From Microvirga soli (lineage in GTDB: Bacteria; Pseudomonadota; Alphaproteobacteria; Rhizobiales; Beijerinckiaceae), in NCBI RefSeq assembly GCF_016734765.1, contig NZ_JAERQE010000021.1:21480-85479 (forward strand): a DNA stretch of 64,000 nt, read 5' to 3'. Made by a program: the position numbers and the translations under genes. Of the stretch, positions 1 to 7,807 are shown one piece after another (the stretch's first letter is position 1; each line of letters starts with the position of its first letter). The notes beneath the pieces were generated by a model. It did not search any database. It was not told the origin of the DNA and worked only from the letters and a program-made list of their open reading frames with translations.

Positions 1-48
1 CCAGAGCGCCAGATAGACATCGAAGAGTTTGGAGCGGAGAAGCTGCAT
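1..48 (-). CDS. 5' end of a leftward gene, possibly a PlsC-type acyltransferase
   Basis: An ATG at 48 on the minus strand opens a frame that runs without a stop to the window edge. The first sixteen residues are MQLLRSKLFDVYLALW, a short basic start leading into a hydrophobic segment. Bacterial 1-acyl-glycerol-3-phosphate acyltransferases often begin this way, but sixteen residues cannot establish a family. The gene would follow the bS21 gene on the same strand. Confidence 0.35.
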   Translation of the reverse strand, partial: MQLLRSKLFDVYLALW

Positions 49-131
49 GGCAATGAAATGCTTTAGATGAATCAGTGTCTGATGCCATCACGCTCTGCCG
101 CGATGCCGCCTCACGATCAACAAAACATGAA

Positions 132-155
132 GCGGCGCATGATCACATGCGCCGC
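132..155 (-). terminator. Rho-independent terminator after rpsU
   Basis: A perfect 10-bp stem (GCGGCGCATG with CATGCGCCGC) closes a four-base loop. On the minus strand it is followed by a T-rich tract, about 35 bases past the bS21 stop codon. Confidence 0.7.
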
Positions 156-189
156 CTGCAAGACCGATAAGGAGTCCTGGTGTCAGGAC

Positions 190-489
190 TTACTCTGCAG
201 CCTCGGTACGGGGCGCGGCGCTGGGAGCCGCCATGGGGCGGCGAGCACCGGCGGCGCCGGGACGGGGCTTCGGCTTGGGAGCTGCAATCAGCCCTTCGCG
301 GATCGCCTGCTTGCGGGCAGCCTTGCGATTGCGGCGGACGGCCTCGGCCTTCTCGCGGGTCTTCCGCTCAGACGGCTTCTCGTAGGCCTTCCGCGCCTTC
401 ATTTCGCGGAAAATGCCTTCGCGCTGCATCTTCTTCTTGAGCACCCTGAGAGCTTGATCGACGTTGTTGTCGCGTACCAGAACCTGCAA
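190..489 (-). CDS. rpsU: 30S ribosomal protein bS21
   Basis: This 99-residue basic protein is ribosomal protein bS21, a late-binding component of the small subunit near the anti-Shine-Dalgarno end of 16S rRNA. The N-terminal family core is plain: MQVLVRDNN, then [14 protein letters not shown] and [15 protein letters not shown]. The tail from about residue 68 is a low-complexity Pro/Ala/Arg extension of the kind common in alphaproteobacteria and absent from the 71-residue E. coli protein. The start is a TTG; no in-frame ATG precedes the conserved core, and a GAGAGGA ribosome binding site lies about eight bases upstream. A terminator follows at 132-155. Confidence 0.95.
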   Translation of the reverse strand: MQVLVRDNNVDQALRVLKKKMQREGIFREMKARKAYEKPSERKTREKAEAVRRNRKAARKQAIREGLIAAPKPKPRPGAAGARRPMAAPSAAPRTEAAE

Positions 490-569
490 TGGATGTCCTC
501 TCTCTAGATTGGAGTGTTGCTCTGCCCGGCCTGCGCCCGGCGATTGATCGTGAGTTCGGCGCGATGCGC

Positions 570-764
570 CTAGGCGCTCCGGATCTCGCCTTCGCGCACG
601 GCCTTTTCGGTCATGCCAGACTTGATACGGTATGACACTTCGCCGGTCTGATCGGCCGGCATGAGACGCACGACCTCATAAACGTTCGCGGAATTCGACC
701 GGGTATCGGAAAAACCCGGCTGCGCCAGCCGAACCATCTGTCGAACTTTGAACTTGTGAGTCAT
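570..764 (-). CDS. Small conserved hypothetical protein (64 aa)
   Basis: The product starts [13 protein letters not shown] and contains a VYEVVRLMP segment followed by a short basic stretch. Its alternating hydrophobic pattern suggests a small beta-barrel. I recognise the type from Hyphomicrobiales genomes as uncharacterised and assign no function. The ATG at 764 has a strong GAGAGGAA ribosome binding site, and it lies just downstream of the DUF6481 gene on the same strand (16-base gap), so the two are probably co-transcribed. The frame stays open further upstream, but only as a shadow of the DUF6481 gene. Confidence 0.75.
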   Translation of the reverse strand: MTHKFKVRQMVRLAQPGFSDTRSNSANVYEVVRLMPADQTGEVSYRIKSGMTEKAVREGEIRSA

Positions 765-780
765 CGTTTCGGTTCCTCTC

Positions 781-1158
781 TTACTTGCGGGCCTTGCGGG
801 CCGCATAGCGGGCGTCGCGGGCTGCCTTGCGCTCGACTTCGAGCCGTGCCTCGTCCGCAGCCTTCTCGGCCGCCATCCGCTCGTCCTGCTCCGCCTGTTC
901 GGCTGCGCGAGCTTCGCGCTCGGCCGCCATGCGGGCCTCGTCGGCGACGCGCTTGGCTTCATCGGCAAGGCGCTTGGCCTCGCGCTCGGCGGTTCTGGCA
1001 TCGCGCGCGGCGCTCACCGACGCCCGTGCAGCCCGCCGCTCAGCAACCGCCGGATCGTCAAGTCCCGGACGCTGCCGAAACTTTTCCGCCATGGCCTGCT
1101 TCGCGTTCTTGGCCGCATTGAGCCGTTCGCCGAGATCCTGATGCTTCATTCCGCTCAT
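781..1158 (-). CDS. DUF6481 family protein, Ala/Arg/Glu-rich coiled coil
   Basis: This 125-residue protein is almost entirely charged helix. After the conserved opening (MKHQDLGERLNAAKNAKQAM) come repeated EAKRLADEAKR-like heptads up to a basic C terminus. That matches the small alphaproteobacterial family DUF6481, whose function is unknown. A long, highly charged single helix suggests a coiled-coil or nucleic-acid-associated role, which is inference. Two in-frame ATGs (1158 and 1149) could serve as start; AGGAA lies just upstream. The next gene on the strand follows after 16 bases. Confidence 0.8.
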   Translation of the reverse strand: MSGMKHQDLGERLNAAKNAKQAMAEKFRQRPGLDDPAVAERRAARASVSAARDARTAEREAKRLADEAKRVADEARMAAEREARAAEQAEQDERMAAEKAADEARLEVERKAARDARYAARKARK

Positions 1159-1192
1159 TGTTCCTGTTTGATGCTTCGTTGGACGAAGCCGA

Positions 1193-1393
1193 TTACCGGA
1201 CGCGCCTTATGGTGGCGATGTCGCCGCCCGGAAGAGTGCCCTGCTCCTGCTGGGCGCGCGCGATCAGGCCGACCGCGCGGGGATCGTTGGCCTTCCCCGG
1301 ATTGTCGACCCAGAGATAGGCCCTGCGTGCATCGGCATAATCCACCACGAACATCACGGATTTCGCCGCAGTTGCTTTTCGAAATGTGTTCAT
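1193..1393 (-). CDS. Hypothetical protein (66 aa)
   Basis: The product begins MNTFRKATAAKSVMFVVDY and ends GGDIATIRRVR. I do not recognise a domain. A GAGGACC ribosome binding site five bases before the ATG at 1393 supports this start over the longer open frame. The order of coding elements on this strand (cspA, this gene, DUF6481, the 64-aa protein, rpsU) makes a run of small leftward genes, but the cspA terminator at 1439-1465 suggests it has its own promoter. Confidence 0.6.
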   Translation of the reverse strand: MNTFRKATAAKSVMFVVDYADARRAYLWVDNPGKANDPRAVGLIARAQQEQGTLPGGDIATIRRVR

Positions 1394-1438
1394 TGGGTCC
1401 TCGCCGGTATCCCATCGAAGATGGGGTTGCACAAAGCA

Positions 1439-1465
1439 GAAGCCGCCCCACGCGGGAGCGGCTTC
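1439..1465 (-). terminator. Probable terminator after the cold-shock gene
   Basis: GAAGCCGC pairs with GCGGCTTC, with further CCC/GGG pairing inside, and on the minus strand TCTGCTTTG follows. It lies 35 bases beyond the stop codon of the cold-shock gene. Confidence 0.55.
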
Positions 1466-1499
1466 ATCGTCAGGCGCTGTAGGTGGCGCCCATCATTCT

Positions 1500-1709
1500 T
1501 TAGGCCGTCTGGATGTTGTTGACGGCAACCTTGCCGGAACGACGATCTTCGGCGGTGTCGAAGGAGACCTTCTGGCCTTCGCGAAGGCCGCGGATGCCGG
1601 CGCGCTCGAGAGCGGTAGCGTGGACGAACACGTCCTTCTCGCCATTGTCGGGCTGAATGAAGCCGAAGCCTTTTTGATCGTTGTAGAACTTAACGGTGCC
1701 TGTCATCAT
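1500..1709 (-). CDS. CspA-family cold-shock protein
   Basis: This is a single cold-shock domain that binds single-stranded RNA and DNA and acts as an RNA chaperone. Both RNA-binding motifs are visible: RNP1 as KGFGFI (about residues 13-18) and RNP2 as DVFVHATAL. The length (68-69 aa) is typical. Two adjacent ATG codons (1709 and 1706) follow an AAGGAA ribosome binding site; 1706 gives the canonical MTGTVKFY start. More than 500 bases lie free upstream, leaving room for the long 5' leader usual for cspA mRNAs. Many genomes in this group carry several copies, so the exact csp name is left open. Confidence 0.95.
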   Translation of the reverse strand: MMTGTVKFYNDQKGFGFIQPDNGEKDVFVHATALERAGIRGLREGQKVSFDTAEDRRSGKVAVNNIQTA

Positions 1710-2270
1710 GGCAGTATTCCTTGGAGTTTATGCATTAGTGCACGTGAACACGAGGACGTGCGTGAGCACGACCCCGGGCTCGGGTTCGTCGAAGTTTGGG
1801 AGAGCGTCTGAACGTGCGCCTGGCATGCCAAGGCGAAACGGCCCAATTGTCCGGCCAAAGGTCGATGATCCTGATGTAGGGCTTCCAACCCCCAAATACA
1901 AGTCACCATTTTGAGAAAGTGCCTATACTCCTGTGAGCATTGATGGTCGAGGCAGGCCCGATTTTCAGGAAAATCACGGAATAATCACGGCCTGGCTTAT
2001 GGTTTTACTTTCCTCGAAAGCGCCAATTCATCCGATTCCGCTAAGTATCATCTTGCCATGAGCAGGCATATGCCCCATATGTGTGCATCCAACCGAGATG
2101 TTCGGCCTGCTCTCCCTAGCTCGTGATCGAGCCGCCGAGCCCGCTTACCGTTCCCATCGTTTGCTACCTCCAGCCCTTTCGGGCGGATTTCTGCCGGTCG
2201 GTGCCCTGCGCCGACGGCATCATCACAACTATGCCGTCCAGGCCATGCCTGGTGCGGCCACAGGTTCATT
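1710..2270. other. Gene-free stretch between cspA and a small rightward gene
   Basis: About 560 bases hold no convincing gene on either strand; the short open frames lack ribosome binding sites and family resemblance. The sequence next to cspA, including an AT-richer patch near 1880-2060, is the likely place for the cold-shock promoter and leader. I could not pick out a clear promoter. Confidence 0.5.
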
Positions 2271-2417
2271 ATGTCGAGTGTTATTCAAGTTCAGAACGTC
2301 AAGAAGTCCCCGCAGCATGCCAAGGCCCCTCAGCAGGCCAAGGCCGCCCAGAAGCCGCAATCCTCCGGCCTGTCACGGGAAGAGATCCGCCAGATCGTCC
2401 TCGAGATGATCGGCTGA
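2271..2417 (+). CDS. Small hypothetical protein (48 aa) with a conserved-looking tail
   Basis: An ATG at 2271 opens a 48-codon frame. The middle is a Gln/Ala/Lys-rich low-complexity linker (QHAKAPQQAKAAQ). The last part, LSREEIRQIVLEMIG, reads like a short amphipathic helix. The ribosome binding site is weak. The coding look of the tail and a hairpin about 60 bases after the stop support a real gene, but no function can be given. Confidence 0.5.
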   Translation: MSSVIQVQNVKKSPQHAKAPQQAKAAQKPQSSGLSREEIRQIVLEMIG

Positions 2418-2473
2418 TCGCCCAGCACCCCACGCCTAAGAACCATAGGCGCACCGCCTATGAACTCCTGAAA

Positions 2474-2498
2474 GGGGTCCGTGTCCTCCACGGACCTC
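2474..2498 (+). terminator. Hairpin between the 48-aa gene and trkA
   Basis: GGTCCGTG pairs with CACGGACC around a five-base loop. No clear T-run follows, so it may be a weak terminator or a leader structure of trkA, whose start lies about 50 bases on. Confidence 0.35.
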
Positions 2499-2546
2499 TG
2501 CCCTACATTACCCCGGAACCAAGCGTATCCGGGGAGTGAAGTCGCC

Positions 2547-3938
2547 GTGAGAGTGATCGTCTGTGGTGCCGGACAGGTCGGATCGACCATCGCCCGCCAC
2601 CTCGCCTCCGAGGGCATCGATGTGACGGTGGTGGATCTCTCACCCGAACAGGCCCGGCGGGCGGACGAGAGTTACGATGTCCGCGGGATGGTCGGCCACG
2701 CCGCTCATCCCGAGGTTCTCGAGCGGGCGGGCGCGCAGGATGCGGACATGCTCATCGCCGTGACCCAGTCCGACGAAGTCAACATGGTCGCCTGCCAGGT
2801 GGCCTATTCCCTGTTCAATGTCCGCCGGCGCATCGCCCGGGTCCGGCATCACGGCTATCTGGAGCCGATCTGGAAGGGTCTCTACGCCTCCGATCAGCTG
2901 CCCATCGACGTGATCATCTCACCCGAGGTCGAGGTGGCGAACGGAATCGTCCGGCGCCTCAAGACGCCGGGTGCCTTCGACACCGTGCCGCTGGCCGACG
3001 GTCGGGTTCACCTCCTCGGGGTCCATTGCAATACGAGCGGATGCTCTCTGGTTGGGCGACGGATGAAGGAGCTGTCCACGTCGGGCGGTTCCGGGATTGT
3101 CGTCGGAGTCATCGTGCGCGACGGCCATGCGTTCGTGCCGCGGGCCGAGGATCAGGTGCAGCAGGGCGACGATATCTACGTGATAACGGAAACGAGCCAC
3201 GTGGACCGTGTCATGGCGTATCTCGGCCATGAGGAGCAGGTCGCCCGCCGCATCGTGATCGTGGGCGGCGGCAATGTCGGGTTCAACCTGGCGACCCGGA
3301 TCGCCCGCCATGCTCCCCATGTCTCGCTCAAGATGGTCGAGCATTCGCGCGAGCGGGCCGAGTACGTCTCCCGCGAGCTGCGCGATGCCGCGGTGGTGAT
3401 CCAGGGCGATGCGCTCGACAAGGAGGTGCTGCTCGAGGCCAATGTCCAGAGCGCCGATACGATCATCGCCGTGACGAACGACGACGAGACCAACATCTTC
3501 GCGTCGGTTCTGGCCAAGCGCGAGGGCTGCACCCGCGCCATCACCCTGGTGAACAAGACCTCCTACGAGCACGTTCTGCCGGCACTGGGCATCGATGCGG
3601 TCGTGAGCCCGAGCGCCATCACGATCTCGACCATCCTGCGCCATGTGCGCCATCGCTCGGTCTCCGCCCTCTATACGCTCCGGGAGGATTTCGGCGAGGT
3701 GATCCAGGCGACGGCCCAGGAGGGCTCGCGGCTGGTGAAGGGCACCCTGCGCGAGGCCGGCATGCCGGACGGCATGCTGATCGGAGCCATCGTCCGCAAC
3801 GGCGAGGTGATCATTCCGACCAGCTCGACCCGCGTGCATCCCGGCGACAGCATCATCGCCGTGGTGGCCTATCGGGCCCTGCGCAAGGCCGAGGCCATCC
3901 TGGCCGGTCCATCGACCGAAACGGGAAGCCAGGTCTAA
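2547..3938 (+). CDS. trkA: Trk potassium uptake regulatory subunit TrkA
   Basis: TrkA is the cytoplasmic nucleotide-binding gating subunit of the Trk potassium channel and pairs with the membrane protein TrkH encoded next. The 463-residue product has two tandem RCK units. The first Rossmann fold begins at the N terminus with VIVCGAGQVGSTIA, the second near residue 235 with VIVGGGNVGFNLA, and each is followed by a TrkA-C domain. The length matches full double-RCK TrkA proteins. I chose the GTG at 2547 because the NAD-binding fold starts immediately there and GGGGAG lies about ten bases upstream; an ATG at 2481 would add an unconserved tail. trkH follows after three bases, so they form an operon. 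Confidence 0.95.
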   Translation: MRVIVCGAGQVGSTIARHLASEGIDVTVVDLSPEQARRADESYDVRGMVGHAAHPEVLERAGAQDADMLIAVTQSDEVNMVACQVAYSLFNVRRRIARVRHHGYLEPIWKGLYASDQLPIDVIISPEVEVANGIVRRLKTPGAFDTVPLADGRVHLLGVHCNTSGCSLVGRRMKELSTSGGSGIVVGVIVRDGHAFVPRAEDQVQQGDDIYVITETSHVDRVMAYLGHEEQVARRIVIVGGGNVGFNLATRIARHAPHVSLKMVEHSRERAEYVSRELRDAAVVIQGDALDKEVLLEANVQSADTIIAVTNDDETNIFASVLAKREGCTRAITLVNKTSYEHVLPALGIDAVVSPSAITISTILRHVRHRSVSALYTLREDFGEVIQATAQEGSRLVKGTLREAGMPDGMLIGAIVRNGEVIIPTSSTRVHPGDSIIAVVAYRALRKAEAILAGPSTETGSQV

Positions 3939-3941
3939 GCG

Positions 3942-5432
3942 ATGCGGGAAAAATCGGTTTCCAGCGCCTGGGCTCCACCCTACCTTCGTCCGGTCTTCCA
4001 CCTGACGGGGCGCATGCTCCTTGCACTGGCGGCGACGATGCTCCTGCCGGCAGGTGTCGATGCCTATACCGGCGATCCGGACTGGAGAGCCTTTCTCATC
4101 GGCAGCGGCATCACCTTCGCGTTCGCCGCTGCACTGACCCAGGTCACCCGCTGCCGGCTCTCCGGCGGGCTGACCTTGCGCCAGGCCTTTCTCCTCACGC
4201 CGGTCGCCTGGACGACGATTGCCCTGTTTGGGGCCATTCCTCTCTACATTTCCGATTACGCCCAGTTGAGGGACCATTTCACCAACGCGTTCTTCGAATC
4301 CGTGTCAGGACTCACGACAACCGGCGCCACGGTGATCGTCGGCCTCGACGATGCGCCCAAAGGGATTCTGCTGTGGCGGGCGCTTCTGCAATGGCTGGGC
4401 GGCATCGGTATCATCGGGGTCGCCATCTCGATCCTGCCGGCCCTCGGCGTCGGCGGCATGCAGCTGTTCCGCACGGAATCTTCCGACCGGTCCGAGAAGG
4501 TGATGCCGCGCGTGCGGGAAATCGCCACCGGCATCATGCTGATCTACGCAGCCCTCACGGTGGCCTGCGCACTGGCCTATTGGCTGGTGGCCATGTCTCC
4601 GTTCGATGCCGTCGCCCACGCGCTGACAACCGTCTCGACGGCCGGCTTCTCGACCTCCGATGTTTCGATGGCGCGCTGGGACAATCCGGCGCTGCACTGG
4701 ATCGCCACCCTGTTCATGCTCTCGGGTGCCGTGCCGTTCGTACTCTACCTGCGGCTGGTTCAGGGACAGAGTGATGCCCTGCGCGACAGTCAGGTCCGGT
4801 TTCTCGCTATGATTCTGGCTGCCTTGATCATCGGGGTCGCAGCATGGCTGATCCTGGCAGGTGGGCATGGCGTCACCGATGCGGTGAGGCTTGCCGCCTT
4901 CAACGTGGTGTCTGTCGTGACGACGACTGGTTATGCCACGACCGATTACACCCTTTGGGGCAACCTCATGGTGGGTCTGTTCTTCGGCCTCATGTTCGTA
5001 GGCGGCTGCACGGGATCGACCGCGGGTGGAATGAAAATCTTCCGCTTCCAGGTGATGATCCGCATGCTGCAGAGCCAGTTCCTGCGCCTGCTCTATCCAC
5101 GCGGTGTGTTTCCACGCGTCTATGCGGGTCGGCTGCTGCCGGACGATGTGATCGGCTCGGTGGTGGTGTTCTTCTCGCTGTACTTCATCTGCTACAGCGG
5201 ACTCACGGTCGCCCTGATGGCGTTCGATCTCGATTTCCTCACCAGCGCCAGCGCCGCCGTGGCAGCGTTGTCGAATGTGGGGCCGGGCTTAGGGCCGATC
5301 ATCGGCCCATCCGGCAATTTCGGCACGTTGCCGAATGCCTCCAAGTGGCTCCTGTGCTTCGGCATGCTCCTGGGCCGGCTGGAGCTGTTCACCGTGCTGA
5401 TCCTGTTCTTTCCGCAGTTCTGGCGCGGGTAA
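3942..5432 (+). CDS. trkH: Trk potassium uptake membrane subunit TrkH
   Basis: This 496-residue multi-spanning inner-membrane protein is the potassium-translocating pore of the Trk system. Four selectivity-filter-like loops are recognisable, including SGLTTTGATV (around residue 125), STAGFSTSD, VTTTGYATTD and the C-terminal SNVGPGLGP. The GGCTGSTAGGMKIFR stretch near residue 355 is also typical. It begins three bases after the trkA stop codon, so the two are co-translated and together give K+ homeostasis and osmotic adaptation. Confidence 0.95.
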   Translation: MREKSVSSAWAPPYLRPVFHLTGRMLLALAATMLLPAGVDAYTGDPDWRAFLIGSGITFAFAAALTQVTRCRLSGGLTLRQAFLLTPVAWTTIALFGAIPLYISDYAQLRDHFTNAFFESVSGLTTTGATVIVGLDDAPKGILLWRALLQWLGGIGIIGVAISILPALGVGGMQLFRTESSDRSEKVMPRVREIATGIMLIYAALTVACALAYWLVAMSPFDAVAHALTTVSTAGFSTSDVSMARWDNPALHWIATLFMLSGAVPFVLYLRLVQGQSDALRDSQVRFLAMILAALIIGVAAWLILAGGHGVTDAVRLAAFNVVSVVTTTGYATTDYTLWGNLMVGLFFGLMFVGGCTGSTAGGMKIFRFQVMIRMLQSQFLRLLYPRGVFPRVYAGRLLPDDVIGSVVVFFSLYFICYSGLTVALMAFDLDFLTSASAAVAALSNVGPGLGPIIGPSGNFGTLPNASKWLLCFGMLLGRLELFTVLILFFPQFWRG

Positions 5433-5552
5433 GGCCAGTCGCGTCACAAGGGCTTTCCATACAGGCGCCCTCCCCTTTGACCAGGCTTTCTCGCGAAGGC
5501 TTGCTCCGTCAAATGCGCATTGCGCCCGCGTCCGCCTATGGGCCAATAGGGC

Positions 5553-6308
5553 ATGCTCGATCCATCGCCGTGGCTCATTCTCTCGATCGGCCTGACCTTC
5601 TTCCTTGCCGGCATTGTCAAGGGCGTGACCGGCATGGGCCTGCCGACGGTGGCCATGGGAGCGCTGGGAGCGCTCATGGCACCCGTGACGGCCGCCACCT
5701 TGCTGATCGTGCCATCCTTCGTCACCAATGTGTGGCAACTGCTGTCCGGCCCGAACTTCACGGCGCTGATCCGGCGCTTGTGGCCGATGATGCTGGGGAT
5801 CGTGCTCGGCACGGTGGGCGGCTCGTTCGTTCTCGCCGACGGGAATACACGGTGGACGACAGTAGGCCTAGGAGCTGCCCTTGTCGTCTATGCCGGCTTC
5901 ACCCTACTGGCGCGGCAGCTCTCCGTACCGGCCCGTTGGGAGACATGGGCGTCGCCCCTGGTGGGCCTGACGACAGGCATCGTCACGGGAGGCACGGGCG
6001 TCTTCGTCATCCCGGCCGTTCCCTATCTCCAGGCTCTCGGGCTCAGAAAGGACGACCTCATCCAGGCTTTAGGGTTGTCTTTTACCGTGTCGACCATTGC
6101 GCTTGCGGCCGGTCTTGGATGGCGCGGAGCGTTTCAGCTCGACGGCCTGCTTCTGTCGTCGCTCGCCATCGTGCCCGCCCTTGCCGGCATGTGGCTGGGA
6201 CAGGTTGTCAGGCGAAAGGTCAGCCCCGAGACGTTCCGGCGATGGTTTCTCATCGGCCTGCTGCTTCTCGGGGCTGAACTCGTGCTGAAGTCGGTGCTGC
6301 AGACTTAA
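5553..6308 (+). CDS. TauE/SafE (DUF81) family permease
   Basis: The 251-residue product is nearly all hydrophobic helices with the two-fold repeat of the TauE/SafE family. GIVKGVTGMGLPTVAMG lies near the N terminus and its counterpart GIVTGGTGVFVIPAVPYLQ begins near residue 140. Characterised members export sulfite, sulfoacetate or related organosulfur anions, or import sulfonates. No sulfur-metabolism gene is adjacent, so the substrate here is unknown. The ATG at 5553 is 120 bases past trkH, and the gene converges on pepT. Confidence 0.85.
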   Translation: MLDPSPWLILSIGLTFFLAGIVKGVTGMGLPTVAMGALGALMAPVTAATLLIVPSFVTNVWQLLSGPNFTALIRRLWPMMLGIVLGTVGGSFVLADGNTRWTTVGLGAALVVYAGFTLLARQLSVPARWETWASPLVGLTTGIVTGGTGVFVIPAVPYLQALGLRKDDLIQALGLSFTVSTIALAAGLGWRGAFQLDGLLLSSLAIVPALAGMWLGQVVRRKVSPETFRRWFLIGLLLLGAELVLKSVLQT

Positions 6309-6316
6309 GGAGCGCT

Positions 6317-7552
6317 TTAGGAGCGCTCCTCCCAGACTTTCGCCAGTTCCACGATGGTGCTCACCGCCTTCTCCATGTCCTGGCTGGAGACGAATTCCAG
6401 CGGAGAATGAAAGGCGTGTCCGCCGGCGAAGATGTTGGCGCAGGGAAGGCCCATGAAGGACAGGCGCGAGCCGTCCGTGCCACCGCGGATGCTGTCGCGC
6501 CGAGGCTCCAAGCCGGCGCGTTTGACCGCCTCGACAGCGTGCTCGATGATCTCCGGGTGCCGGTCGAGCACCTCCTTCATGTTGCGGTACTGCTCCTTGA
6601 CCGTGAAGGTGTAGCTGGAGCCCGGATAATTCTCCATCACGTCCCGGGTGATCTTCTCCAGCAGGGCCTCTTTCGTCTTGAGCCCCTCCTCGGTGAAATC
6701 ACGGATGATGAAGCTTAAGTTCGCCTTTTCCATCACCCCGGAAGCACCTGTGGGATGGATGAAGCCGTCGCGCCCCTTCGTGGTCTCAGGCGCCATGTCC
6801 CTCGGCAGACGCGCGATGATGTCGCCCGCGATCCGAATGGCGTTTTCCATCCGGCCGTAGGCGAGGCCGGGGTGGATCGCCACGCCCTGGATGGCGATCT
6901 CCACCGCGTCGGCCGAGAAGGTCTCGTCCTCGATGCTGCCGGCGGCTCCGCCATCCATGGTGTAGCCGAAATCGGCCCCGAGCTTCTTCAGGTCGACCTT
7001 GTCGACCCCGCGGCCGATCTCCTCATCGGTGGTGAACAGGATGCGGATCGTGCCGTGCTTGATTTCCGGGTTGTTGATCAGGAACTCGGCGGCCGCCACG
7101 ATCTCGGCGACGCCGGCTTTGTCGTCGGCGCCGAGCAGCGTGGTACCGTCCGAGGTGACGATGTCGTGGCCGATCATGTCCTTCAAGACCGGATGGTCGG
7201 CGACGCGAATGACCCGGCTGGAATCGCCCGGAAGCCGAATGTCGCCGCCCTGGTAGTTGCGGACGATCTGCGGCTTGACGTTCGTGCCGGAGAAGTCCGG
7301 CGCCGTATCCATGTGCGCGCAGATGCAGATGACCGGAACGCTGTTCTTCGGCGTGTTCGATGGGATCGTCCCATAGACGTAGCCATGCTCGTCGAGATGT
7401 GCGTCGGAGACGCCGATGGACAGGAGCTCATCGACCAGCAGGCGGCCGAGATCCTTCTGCTTCTCGGTGGACGGCTGGGACTTCGAGGAGGCGTCGGACT
7501 GGGTATCGATGACGACGTAACGGAGGAAACGGTCGGTAACGCTGGCGGCCAT
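6317..7552 (-). CDS. pepT: Peptidase T (tripeptide aminopeptidase)
   Basis: Peptidase T is a cytoplasmic dizinc aminopeptidase of family M20B that removes the N-terminal residue from tripeptides. The 411-residue length fits. Metal-site motifs appear in order: HMDTAPD, GADDKAG (bridging aspartate), TDEEIGRG (catalytic glutamate and metal ligand), DGG, and the late AGGHAFHSPLEF histidine. The GGTDGSRLSFMG segment is diagnostic for PepT. It ends nine bases from the convergent TauE/SafE gene. Confidence 0.95.
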   Translation of the reverse strand: MAASVTDRFLRYVVIDTQSDASSKSQPSTEKQKDLGRLLVDELLSIGVSDAHLDEHGYVYGTIPSNTPKNSVPVICICAHMDTAPDFSGTNVKPQIVRNYQGGDIRLPGDSSRVIRVADHPVLKDMIGHDIVTSDGTTLLGADDKAGVAEIVAAAEFLINNPEIKHGTIRILFTTDEEIGRGVDKVDLKKLGADFGYTMDGGAAGSIEDETFSADAVEIAIQGVAIHPGLAYGRMENAIRIAGDIIARLPRDMAPETTKGRDGFIHPTGASGVMEKANLSFIIRDFTEEGLKTKEALLEKITRDVMENYPGSSYTFTVKEQYRNMKEVLDRHPEIIEHAVEAVKRAGLEPRRDSIRGGTDGSRLSFMGLPCANIFAGGHAFHSPLEFVSSQDMEKAVSTIVELAKVWEERS

Positions 7553-7680
7553 AGATTGAAATCCAATTCGCGAGGAGACGATGGACTTCTACCTGGGAAA
7601 TGCCACTGCGGGAATGGGCGGTGGGGAATTCCTCCCAACCTGGAGACCTTAAAAACGGCTAGGTTACGTATCGCTATTGT

Positions 7681-7686
7681 TATAAT
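7681..7686 (+). promoter_or_regulatory. Possible -10 element upstream of the large exoprotein gene
   Basis: A perfect TATAAT stands in the AT-rich 7650-7710 stretch, about 120 bases before the exoprotein start. No good -35 hexamer is visible at the expected distance, so this is only a candidate. Confidence 0.3.
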
Positions 7687-7807
7687 CTTACATTTTGGTG
7701 TATAGGTTTCCGTTCTTACCCAACCCATTCGTCGATAGGCGGCAGACAGTCCTGCGATCTGATGGGTTGAACGGGCAGCGCCTGGATAGAGCAGCGGCTA
7801 TGGGGGA

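Noticed and set aside
2919..4277. 452-codon open frame antisense to trkA
   Set aside because: It lies opposite a clear TrkA gene, is rich in His/Gly/Asp/Arg as GC-rich antisense frames are, and has no domain or ribosome binding site.
4844..6277. 477-codon frame spanning the end of trkH and the TauE/SafE gene
   Set aside because: It joins two real genes in another frame; the product is Arg/Ala/Gly-rich and matches nothing.
7740..7800. A tRNA-like GGATAGAGC stretch before the exoprotein gene
   Set aside because: Only a D-arm-like piece is present; no T-arm or acceptor stem pairs with it.
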